Assembly: GCA_003243975.1 (NCBI GenBank)
Contig: QHBJ01000005.1
Coordinates: 62,001-126,000 of the forward strand
Origin: Candidatus Meridianibacter frigidus
GTDB taxonomy: Bacteria; Vulcanimicrobiota; Vulcanimicrobiia; Vulcanimicrobiales; Vulcanimicrobiaceae
Length of the DNA: 64,000 bases
Reading direction: 5' to 3'
Shown here: piece by piece, positions 24,505-31,552 of the stretch
How positions within the stretch are numbered: position 1 is the first letter of the stretch
Layout of the letters: each line of letters begins with the position of its first letter
Position numbers and translations under genes: made by a program
The notes under the pieces: generated by a model
Seen by the model: only the letters and a program-made list of their open reading frames with translations
Databases searched by the model: none
What the model was told of the DNA's origin: nothing

Positions 24505-26514
24505 CTAGGTGTGCAGTTCTTTTTGGGGGTCGTCCGCGTAGTCGAGATAGACCAGCCCCAAGAAGATCTCCAGCGCCTGCTCCGACATGCCGCGCACATT
24601 GGCAACTTCGGCAATGGTGCGGTGCGATGAAGCCGCTTCCGCGACGATCTCGGCCGGCGTGGAATTCGTGTCGGCAGCTACGATGGTAGCGGCCACGACG
24701 TCGCCCGGAGCGATGCCGTCGTGCAGCATCGCAGTGTAATCGATGCCCGAACTGTCGAAGCGAACCTGGAGAGCCCTTTGCAGCGTCGCATAGCGTTGCG
24801 CAGAGGTGCCCACTCCCAACATAGTGATGCGCGCGCCCAGCTGGCGTGAACGGGCCATGTTGTAGAGTTGAACCGCCTGTGAAGATGCGATGGCGGCTTT
24901 GCCGAGCGAATCGTTTGCCTTTCGCATCAGGGGAATCAGCAGATTGTAATCGCTCGCGTTAATATCGCCGAAATTATCCAGCTGCGAGTGCTGCAGTTGT
25001 TTGAGAAACTCGTCCAGGTCACCCAGGGCGACGTCCAGCATGGCTAGCGAGGCGCGCGCGGCGTCGTTGGCGCGTATGAGATCGGCGTTGCTGGCATTGA
25101 TATCGGAAAGCATGCGCGGATAGTTGGGTAGTATCGCGATGGAGTCGGCCGTCATCGGCGTTTGCTCCAGCGGCGCGCGCAGCTCATGCAGAATGTCCTG
25201 CGTGTCCTTCAGAACGCCGCCCTCTTTGTTCTTGTCAATCGAACCGGTGCTCGAGATGACTAGCTGCGTGTGGTCGAGCGCCGCGTCCACCGAGCGCGAC
25301 ATGACTTCCAGGTCTTTGTAGACCGCTTCCACGCGCGAGCCGGGACGGATCTGAATGTGGCTGAAATCCGGAATTTCATAGGAGATGTTCTGCAGCCGGT
25401 TCTGCATGGATTTTATTTGATCGCGACCCTCGTCGCGGCGGCTTGAGATCTCGGCGCCGGCTTGCGCTAGCGTACTCTGCGCGGCGTCGATTTGCGTGCG
25501 CAACGGAGCGAGATTCGGTTGCGTGAGATTCACGCGCTTGCGCTCGATGGCGCGTAACGCTGCAATTCCCGCGGCGGCAACGCCCCGCGTTTGCTCGTTT
25601 CCGTTTTGCGCGGCTGCGGCCAGCGTCTGTTCGCTTTTGTTTACCTGACCGAGCGCCAGCTGCGATTGACCCAAGTCGAGGAGCGCTTGGGCATTCGTCG
25701 GGTCCTTGGCCAGAATCTTCTGGAAGTTTAGCGCGGCTATGCTGTAGCGCGCCGTTTCATAGTCGTGCACTGCGGCGACGAGCTGCTGCTGCAGCGTAAC
25801 CTTCGTGGGATCCAGTTGCTCGTATCCGAGCAAATGGCCGATGCGTTTATCCGGCTCGGGATGAGATTCCAAATACTTGGTCAGCAGGTCCGGACGGTTT
25901 TTATCCAGCGTGCCCAGGTGCTGCATGAACGTGACCATCGCTTGCGGATCGTAGCCGGCGCGGGACATGAGCAACAGCCCATACTGGTCGGCTTGCAATT
26001 CGTCTACCCGCGCCATCTTAGCCAGTAGTCCCGCCTGCGCGATCTGGCCGAAGCGGTAGATAAAGGGCGAGAATAAAGAGGCAATGCCGAAGAGCAGGTT
26101 GAGAATCTGCGCCTTGGTATTGCTGGTCACCGCGTGGCGGCGCTCGATATGGCCCGTTTCGTGGCCGATCACACCCGCAAGCTCGTCGTCCGACTGCACG
26201 AAGTCCAGCAGGCCCTCTTCGAGGTACAGGTATCCGCCCAGCGTCGAAAATGCGTTGATCGTGGAATCATTGATGATCTTGATGTTGTATGGCACATCTT
26301 TGCGCGCGGTCTGCGCCCAAAGTTTTTCCGAAACCGTGTTCACCCACTTGTTTAGCAGCGGGTCGCCGTCGATCACGCTGGTCCGCACGATGTCGTCGTC
26401 GGCTTGTTTTCCAAGCTGAACTTCACCACTGGTGGAAAGGGCATACGCGGGTGCCGGGACGGTGGCACTGAACAGCGCTACAATCAGCGCGATGGGAACA
26501 AGGCGGCGAATCAT
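24505..26514 (-). CDS. M48-family zinc metalloprotease with TPR and coiled-coil regions
   Basis: 669 residues. Signal peptide (LVPIALIVALFSATVPAPAYA), then the M48 domain with the zinc site HETGH (118-122) and third ligand in RVDELQADQYG; NAFSTLGGYLYLEEGLLD is family-typical. A TPR segment follows (YSIAALNFQKILAKDPTNAQALLDLGQSQLALGQ) as in the periplasmic protease/chaperone BepA. Beyond ~330 residues it carries a long helical, coiled-coil-like extension (AAQSTLAQAGAEISSRRDEG...), not present in BepA. Probable role: outer-membrane protein quality control. Divergent from minC. Confidence 0.85.
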   Translation of the reverse strand: MIRRLVPIALIVALFSATVPAPAYALSTSGEVQLGKQADDDIVRTSVIDGDPLLNKWVNTVSEKLWAQTARKDVPYNIKIINDSTINAFSTLGGYLYLEEGLLDFVQSDDELAGVIGHETGHIERRHAVTSNTKAQILNLLFGIASLFSPFIYRFGQIAQAGLLAKMARVDELQADQYGLLLMSRAGYDPQAMVTFMQHLGTLDKNRPDLLTKYLESHPEPDKRIGHLLGYEQLDPTKVTLQQQLVAAVHDYETARYSIAALNFQKILAKDPTNAQALLDLGQSQLALGQVNKSEQTLAAAAQNGNEQTRGVAAAGIAALRAIERKRVNLTQPNLAPLRTQIDAAQSTLAQAGAEISSRRDEGRDQIKSMQNRLQNISYEIPDFSHIQIRPGSRVEAVYKDLEVMSRSVDAALDHTQLVISSTGSIDKNKEGGVLKDTQDILHELRAPLEQTPMTADSIAILPNYPRMLSDINASNADLIRANDAARASLAMLDVALGDLDEFLKQLQHSQLDNFGDINASDYNLLIPLMRKANDSLGKAAIASSQAVQLYNMARSRQLGARITMLGVGTSAQRYATLQRALQVRFDSSGIDYTAMLHDGIAPGDVVAATIVAADTNSTPAEIVAEAASSHRTIAEVANVRGMSEQALEIFLGLVYLDYADDPQKELHT

Positions 26515-26611
26515 CTTATTTGCGGGGTCCTTGCCGGGCAGGGCCGGAGCAGCGAGCAGGTCTCAGACATTCGGACAACGTCCGGGAGGCCTTTGGCGTT
26601 ACGCAGCATCC

Positions 26612-26662
26612 CTTGTGAATTGGGTGTGGATAATTCCACGAACTTGTGAACCTGTTGTGGAT
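26612..26662. repeat. Two-copy composite repeat CTTGTGAA-N5-TGTGGAT (DnaA-box-like array)
   Basis: CTTGTGAA (26612-26619), five bases, TGTGGAT (26625-26631). The same arrangement recurs exactly 31 bases later: CTTGTGAA (26643-26650), five bases, TGTGGAT (26656-26662). The first TGTGGAT extends to TGTGGATAA, a perfect DnaA box (reverse of TTATCCACA); the second is TGTGGATGG. The TGTG cores start at 26614, 26625, 26645 and 26656 (spacings 11, 20, 11), so all lie on one DNA face. Located in the divergent M48 protease/minC promoter region. Confidence 0.6.
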
Positions 26663-26759
26663 GGTAAAGGGTGGCGTCTCGCGCCTGCGAACCCGCCACA
26701 ATTGCTTTTCCCAAGAGCTGCCGGATTGCCCTATAGAGGAAGGAAGCGGCCCCAATTTC

Positions 26760-27569
26760 ATGAGCGTCTTGCGCGGTAAGGGCCGCGGCCTGGAATTGTT
26801 CTTTGCTTACCGGCCGTTTGAAGAGGCCCTCTCCGAGTTGCGCCTTCAATTGGAGGAAAGCGCCGGCTTCTACCGCGGTTCGGTCGTCGATGCGGTCTTT
26901 GATGAAGAGCCCACCGAGGAGGACCTCTTGCGATTGCGCGAGCTGCTGGAGCCGGCGGGACTTCGCCTGGAGACCGTGCGAAGCGGGGTGCCGGGCGACG
27001 GCGAACTCGCTCGCCGGCGTGCCGCCAGGCCCAAACGCGAGATCCAGCTCTCGGACGCCGCTCGGTCGCTGGTAGCCGACTTTGCCGGCGCGCGCGCCGA
27101 TTTGGCGGCGCGGCGCGACCGCCCGCTGCCGCAGTTTACACCCGCTCCCAAGATCGCGCCGATGCCCGCGGCAGCCACGGTCGTTTCCATCGCGCCGTTT
27201 GAACGCGCAAGCGCCACCCTGTACCATGTCGGCACGGTGCGCGGCGGCCAATCTTTGCACCACGTCGGCAACATCGTGGTGGTGGGCGACGTGAACCCGG
27301 GCTCGGAGCTGGTCGCTAGCGGCGACATCTTGGTTTTCGGTTCGCTGCGCGGAGTTGCGCATGCGGGCGCCCAAGGCGACGCGGGGGCGCGCGTGTACGC
27401 ATTGGAACTGGCAGCAACGCAACTGCGCATAGCAACCTTTATTGCTGCCGAGGAGCAAACGCACAAACGAATCGGGGTCTGCCCGGAAGTCGCCTGCGTG
27501 CTGGAGGGTCGAATCACCATTGCCGCGCACGACCGCGCGGCTGAGTTGCCACGGGAGGATGCGCATTGA
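26760..27569 (+). CDS. minC: Septum site-determining protein MinC
   Basis: 269 residues from ATG 26760; an AGGAAGGAAG lies upstream, and the longer frame is non-coding. N-domain (LELFFAYRPFEEALSELRLQLEE, then GFYRGSVVDAVF) and a C-terminal beta-helix (TLYHVGTVRGGQSLHHVGNIVVVGDVNPGSELVASGDILVFGSLRG in 20-residue pieces) joined by an Ala/Pro linker. GSELVASGDI-VFGSLRG is the MinC_C hallmark that binds MinD and FtsZ. It starts the minC-minD-minD-minE-rodA operon. MinC inhibits FtsZ polymerisation away from mid-cell. Confidence 0.93.
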   Translation: MSVLRGKGRGLELFFAYRPFEEALSELRLQLEESAGFYRGSVVDAVFDEEPTEEDLLRLRELLEPAGLRLETVRSGVPGDGELARRRAARPKREIQLSDAARSLVADFAGARADLAARRDRPLPQFTPAPKIAPMPAAATVVSIAPFERASATLYHVGTVRGGQSLHHVGNIVVVGDVNPGSELVASGDILVFGSLRGVAHAGAQGDAGARVYALELAATQLRIATFIAAEEQTHKRIGVCPEVACVLEGRITIAAHDRAAELPREDAH

Positions 27570-28357
27570 GCGCTCGCAAGATCGTCTTGACCTCTGGAAA
27601 GGGCGGCGTCGGTAAGACGACGACGACCGTGAATCTCGGTGCTGCCTTGGCACGGCGCGGGCAACGGGTAATTCTGGTCGATGCCGACATCGGTTTGCGC
27701 AATCTCGATCTGGTCCTCGGTTTGGAGAAGCGCATCGTTTTCGATTTGGTCGAGGTGGTGGAAGGTCGCTGCCAGCTGCGCCAAGCGCTCATCAGGGACA
27801 AACGGTTCGAATCGCTCCACATGCTGCCGGCTGCCCAGACGCGCGACAAAGAAGCCGTGTCAGAAGAACAGATGGCAGCCGTCATGGAACAGCTGGCCGA
27901 ATTGGCAGATTACGTGCTGATCGATTGCCCTGCGGGCATCGAGCACGGTTTTCGCAACGCCGTAGCCGGAGCCGGTGAAGCGATTATTGTCACGACTCCC
28001 GAGGTCAGCGCAATTCGTGACGCGGATCGCGTGATCGGCAAGCTCAACGCCAAACAGCTTCCGACGCGGTTGATCATCAATCGCATTCGCCCGGAGATGG
28101 TGCGCAGCGGCGATATGCTTTCCATAGATGACGTCTGCGAAATTCTCTCCGCGGAGCTGCTCGGCATTATTCCGGACGACGAAGAGGTGATCGACACCAC
28201 AAATCGTGGCGAACCGATTGTGCTGGATCAGAACAATCGGCTGGCGGTCATGTACGACAAGATCGCTCGCCGGCTTGAAGGCGAGATCGTCCCTTTTAGC
28301 AACCTCGAATCGCGAGGATTCTTCGACCGGCTGCTGGCCGGCTTGAAAGCGGGCTAA
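27566..28357 (+). CDS. minD: Septum site-determining protein MinD (first copy)
   Basis: 263 residues from TTG 27566 overlapping the minC stop (TTGA). Deviant Walker A with signature lysine: SGKGGVGKTTTT (10-21). ILVDADIGLRNLDLVLGLE and DYVLIDCPAGIEHGFRNA are MinD-specific. The tail FSNLESRGFFDRLLAGLKAG is the amphipathic membrane-targeting helix. MinD recruits MinC to the membrane and is released by MinE. A second MinD follows eight bases later. Confidence 0.95.
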   Translation: MSARKIVLTSGKGGVGKTTTTVNLGAALARRGQRVILVDADIGLRNLDLVLGLEKRIVFDLVEVVEGRCQLRQALIRDKRFESLHMLPAAQTRDKEAVSEEQMAAVMEQLAELADYVLIDCPAGIEHGFRNAVAGAGEAIIVTTPEVSAIRDADRVIGKLNAKQLPTRLIINRIRPEMVRSGDMLSIDDVCEILSAELLGIIPDDEEVIDTTNRGEPIVLDQNNRLAVMYDKIARRLEGEIVPFSNLESRGFFDRLLAGLKAG

Positions 28358-28364
28358 CGTAAAG

Positions 28365-29216
28365 ATGCACGACGTGGAAATTCAAGACACACCCGCTGCC
28401 CTTCCAATTTCGACGAAACGCGGGACGGCGATCGTCATAACATCAGGCAAAGGCGGCGTGGGCAAGACAACAGCCACTGCGAATCTCGGAACCGCCCTAG
28501 CGCAGCGGGGAGCGCGAGTGGCGCTGGTGGATGCCGACGTCGGCCTGCGCAATCTGGATATCGTCCTGGGCTTGGAGAGCCGCGTGCGCCATCACCTCCT
28601 GGACGTGCTCGAAGAGAAAGTCAGCATTGAGGACGCGCTCGTACCAGACAAACACTCTCCAACCCTAAGTTTGTTGGCGGCCGCGCAAGCCCGCGAAAAA
28701 GAGGAAGTTGATACGGAGAAAATGCGCGAGCTGATCGAACAGTTGTGCGTGCGTTTTGACTACGTGCTCATCGACTGTCCTGCGGGCATCGAAAAGGGCT
28801 TCCGAAACGCCGTGGTTGGTGCGGACCAGGCGATCGTGATCTGCACGCCAGAGGTTTCGGCCGTGCGCGACGTTGACCGTGTGGTGGGGTTGCTCGGCAA
28901 TCGCTTTCGGCCGCAACTGATAATCAACCGCGTCCGGCCGCGTCTCGTGCAAAAGGGCAAGATGCTCTCGGTGGATGACGTGAACTCGATCTTGCGGCTA
29001 CCGCTGCTGGGCGTCATCGCCGACGAGCCCGATGTCGTCATCGCCTCGAACAAGGGCGAACCGCTTGCACTGCGTTCCGATTCAAAGACCGGCGCCGCTT
29101 TCCGCGCCATTGCCGCGCGCATGGCCGGCGAGGACGTCCCCGCACCGACGGCCGAGTTGGAGCAAAAAGGATTCATCGCAAAACTGGGATCGATATTTGG
29201 AGGACGCCGCTCATGA
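28365..29216 (+). CDS. MinD paralogue (second copy in the min operon)
   Basis: 283 residues. An N-terminal extension of ~20 residues precedes SGKGGVGKTTATANLG (27-42). ALVDADVGLRNLDIVLGLE and DYVLIDCPAGIEKGFRNAV match MinD, and the C-terminus LEQKGFIAKLGSIFGGRRS is again an amphipathic membrane helix. It is clearly homologous to the preceding MinD (long identical motif blocks) but differs over much of its length, so the duplication is not recent. Its last bases overlap the minE start (ATGA). Both copies keep all nucleotide-binding residues, so neither looks dead. Confidence 0.92.
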   Translation: MHDVEIQDTPAALPISTKRGTAIVITSGKGGVGKTTATANLGTALAQRGARVALVDADVGLRNLDIVLGLESRVRHHLLDVLEEKVSIEDALVPDKHSPTLSLLAAAQAREKEEVDTEKMRELIEQLCVRFDYVLIDCPAGIEKGFRNAVVGADQAIVICTPEVSAVRDVDRVVGLLGNRFRPQLIINRVRPRLVQKGKMLSVDDVNSILRLPLLGVIADEPDVVIASNKGEPLALRSDSKTGAAFRAIAARMAGEDVPAPTAELEQKGFIAKLGSIFGGRRS

Positions 29217-29575
29217 TCGAATTCTTCAACCGCATCTTCGGACGGCACAGCTCCAGTTCGACCGCCAAAGAGCGGCTGCGTTTGGTGCTGCTTTCGGATC
29301 ATATAGCGCTGGCGCCCGAACTGATCGAGGATCTCAAGCGCGAACTGGTAGACGTGATCTCACGCTTCGTCGAAGTTGACCGCAGCAAGATCGAAGTAAA
29401 CTTCGAACAGCAAGACAAAGCGGTTGCGATGCTGGCGAATATTCCAATTCTTTCCGTCCGCCCGACTCCGCCCCCGGTTCCCCCGCCAACAACTTCAAAC
29501 GGCCAAACGCCGCCCAAACCGCGCAAACGTCGCAAGCGCACCACCCCAACGAGTAATCCGGCCCCGGCAACGTAG
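29213..29575 (+). CDS. minE: Cell division topological specificity factor MinE, with basic C-terminal tail
   Basis: 120 residues; ordinary MinE is 85-90. Residues 1-12 (MIEFFNRIFGRH) are the membrane-binding helix, then AKERLRLVLLSDHIALAPELI (MinD-contact region) and ELVDVISRFVEVDRSKIEVNFEQQD, the dimeric anti-MinCD core. Residues after ~80 are an added Pro-rich segment ending in a basic stretch (PKPRKRRKRTT). MinE displaces MinC and triggers MinD ATPase. The tail is not part of the known family core. Confidence 0.88.
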   Translation: MIEFFNRIFGRHSSSSTAKERLRLVLLSDHIALAPELIEDLKRELVDVISRFVEVDRSKIEVNFEQQDKAVAMLANIPILSVRPTPPPVPPPTTSNGQTPPKPRKRRKRTTPTSNPAPAT

Positions 29576-29586
29576 AAGAGGGCGGC

Positions 29587-30693
29587 ATGCGCCGCTGGAT
29601 CACATCTTTTTATTGGCCGCTGGCCGTGGGCAGCGTACTCCTCTCGTTTTTGGGTATCGTCATCATTCAGTCGGCCGGGCTGCATACGTCCGCGGCGCTC
29701 TTCGAATATAAAAGGCAAGAACTCTACACGGTGCTGGGCATCGCTCTGATGCTCGGATTTTCGTATTTCGATTACCGAATCTGGCAGCGATGGGCGCCGG
29801 GCATTTACGCTCTGAACTTGGTCTTGCTGCTCGTCATTTTGGTGGCCGGGCACCGCGCCCTGGGAGCGCAGCGCTGGATATCTTTGGGACCCCTTGGAAC
29901 GTTCCAGCCATCGGAACCGGCCAAGCTCTTCTTGGCAATTTCCATCGCGGCCATTCTATGCCGGGGCCAATACCGCCGGCTGCGCGATCTATGGCTACCG
30001 CTGGTTGCAGCCGGGATTCCCATGCTCTTGATTTTGCGTCAGCCGGATTTGGGAACAATGTTGGTGATCCTGGCGATCTTGAGCGTGCAGTTATTCTTCG
30101 GGTTGCCCGACGTTCGCCATTTTGCGCTCTTCCTCGGAAGCGTGATCGCGGCGGCGGTGTTTACCGTCGGCACGAACTTCATCCTCAAACCATTCCAAAA
30201 GGCGCGGTTGCTCGTGTTTCTCAATCCGAAGCTCGATCCGCAGGGCGCCGGCTACAGTCTTCATCAAGCCAAAATCGCGGTTGGCAACGGCGGATGGTTC
30301 GGGCGCGGACTGCACCAGGGCACGCAAACGCAGCTCAATTTCGTTCCCGAACACTCGACGGACTTCATTTTCACGGTATTGGGAGAAGAGCTTGGTTTTG
30401 CCGGCGCGTTGCTCTTGCTGGGTCTATACGCCCTCATTTTTCTCGGCGGAATACGCGCCATGCTTTTTGCGCGCGACCGCTTTGGATTCTTGCTGGCCGC
30501 CGGGCTGGTAACCATGTTCGTTTTCCACATCATGGTAAATGTTGGCATGACCGTGGGCATCATGCCGATCACCGGCATCCCGCTCCCGCTGGTTTCGTTC
30601 GGCGGTTCATCGGTGTTGACCAACTACGCCGCCATCGGAATTCTGCTGAACATCTATGCGCAGAAAGACCGCACCGTTTTGGGAAACGCCTAA
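29587..30693 (+). CDS. rodA: Rod shape-determining glycosyltransferase RodA (SEDS family)
   Basis: 368 residues with about ten membrane helices. The SEDS signature is present: FVPEHSTDFIFTVLGEELGF in the second half, and the C-terminal NVGMTVGIMPITGIPLPLVSFGGSS. RQPDLGTMLVIL and GAQRWISLGPLGTFQPSEPAKL are also typical; DYRIWQRWAPGIYALNLVLL favours RodA over FtsW. SEDS proteins polymerise peptidoglycan glycan strands with a partner class B PBP, which is not in this window. Last gene of the min operon. Confidence 0.9.
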   Translation: MRRWITSFYWPLAVGSVLLSFLGIVIIQSAGLHTSAALFEYKRQELYTVLGIALMLGFSYFDYRIWQRWAPGIYALNLVLLLVILVAGHRALGAQRWISLGPLGTFQPSEPAKLFLAISIAAILCRGQYRRLRDLWLPLVAAGIPMLLILRQPDLGTMLVILAILSVQLFFGLPDVRHFALFLGSVIAAAVFTVGTNFILKPFQKARLLVFLNPKLDPQGAGYSLHQAKIAVGNGGWFGRGLHQGTQTQLNFVPEHSTDFIFTVLGEELGFAGALLLLGLYALIFLGGIRAMLFARDRFGFLLAAGLVTMFVFHIMVNVGMTVGIMPITGIPLPLVSFGGSSVLTNYAAIGILLNIYAQKDRTVLGNA

Positions 30694-30732
30694 AACAGAA
30701 GCATCAATTTAGCAAGCGTCGTCAGGGAGACG

Positions 30733-30747
30733 CACTGACGTTCAGTG
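30733..30747. terminator. Stem-loop between convergent rodA and the DUF1579-like gene
   Basis: CACTGA-CGT-TCAGTG: a perfect six-base stem with three-base loop in the 55-base gap between convergent genes. No clear T-run follows on either strand, so an intrinsic terminator is only a possibility; it overlaps a longer alternative stem CGTCAG (30719-30724)/CTGACG (30735-30740). Confidence 0.35.
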
Positions 30748-30748
30748 T

Positions 30749-31279
30749 CTACTGCCCGCCGGTATACTGGTCCGGTGATAATGGGGTGCGTGCGACGGTT
30801 CCGGAATTCATGAGCGTCCACACCTTCTGGTCCGTGCTAAACTCGGTGCGCCATAGATAGTGGCCCGCATCCAAAAAAGTGTTCAATGTGCGCGTATATA
30901 TGGTCTTCCCTTTGTCAACGAATGAATCGCTGAACGTAAAAGTGTTTCCGGAGAAAGCCAACTTTGTCGAATTTGCGTCGGCCTGACGAACGTTGTAGAA
31001 GTGGTAGAGGCGCTTTTTGGGATCGTACGTGAAAATCGTGACGTCGTGATCGGTCATCGCATTATACGAGCCGGTCTGTTCGCAGATGACGAAAAAGTGG
31101 TCGCCCGACCAACGGCAATACGTTGTGCCGTGGAGCGAGCCCCCCTCGCTATAGGGCGTTTTCACCGCGGTTCCGGAGCCGGACCAGCCTCCGACGAAAC
31201 GCTCGAGGGCGTCGAGCGGGCTCGCGGCCGCGGCACGCAGAGGCAGACAAAAGAGCAGCAGGGTTGCAACGATTCGCAT
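30749..31279 (-). CDS. Small exported protein (DUF1579-like)
   Basis: 176 residues with a signal peptide (IVATLLLFCLPLRAAAAS). The mature part starts PLDALERFVGGWSGSGTAV, then WSGDHFFVICEQTGS, VTIFTYDPKKRLYHFYNV and a late YLWRTEFSTDQKVW; this is the lipocalin-like pattern of DUF1579/nitrobindin-type small beta-barrels (W-x-G near the N-terminus, alternating strands). It might bind a small hydrophobic ligand in the periplasm. Convergent with rodA. Function unknown. Confidence 0.6.
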   Translation of the reverse strand: MRIVATLLLFCLPLRAAAASPLDALERFVGGWSGSGTAVKTPYSEGGSLHGTTYCRWSGDHFFVICEQTGSYNAMTDHDVTIFTYDPKKRLYHFYNVRQADANSTKLAFSGNTFTFSDSFVDKGKTIYTRTLNTFLDAGHYLWRTEFSTDQKVWTLMNSGTVARTPLSPDQYTGGQ

Positions 31280-31329
31280 GCGTGAAGGTCCTGCGTTCAG
31301 CCGGCGGGAACCTGGTAGAAACCGCGAGG

Positions 31330-31453
31330 CGGACCCCTTCGTTATGGTCCGGCCCGGTTACGATTTAGGAATGAGCCCGCTGGCTCATGTGGCTCCCCTG
31401 GGGCGCGCAACAAGTGCAGCGCCGGACGATGCAACATCGTCCTCTACAAGAGG
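31330..31453 (+). promoter_or_regulatory. Hairpin-rich leader upstream of rne
   Basis: Four perfect stems in ~125 bases: CGGACC/GGTCCG (31330-31335, 31346-31351); ATGAGCC-CGCT-GGCTCAT (31371-31388); GGACGAT-GCAAC-ATCGTCC (31424-31442); CCTCT-ACA-AGAGG (31441-31453). The last two share bases 31441-31442 and so compete. The final stem contains the AGAGGA ribosome site of the overlapping small ORF at 31460. An RNase-E-type autoregulatory leader is plausible by analogy with the E. coli rne 5' UTR. Confidence 0.5.
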
Positions 31454-31459
31454 AACGCA

Positions 31460-31552
31460 ATGAGCGCCGGCTCGGCTGCAAAGGGGCACATCTTTGTCTA
31501 CGGAGATTCTGATCTCCAGCGACCCGTGGGAGAACCGGGTGGCCATCCTTGA
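31460..31552 (+). CDS. 30-codon ORF overlapping the start of rne
   Basis: ATG 31460 follows a strong Shine-Dalgarno (AAGAGGA, 31448-31454) inside the last leader hairpin. The reading frame (begins MSAGSAAKGHIFVYGDS) ends at TGA 31550-31552, inside rne in a different frame. rne's own TTG has AAGGGG in front. It could be a coupling or leader peptide, or noise. Composition is not distinctive. Confidence 0.3.
   Translation: MSAGSAAKGHIFVYGDSDLQRPVGEPGGHP

Noticed and set aside
26511-27653. Long minus-strand frame across minC
   Set aside because: Antisense to MinC, whose two domains are unambiguous; the minus product is Arg/Gln-rich.
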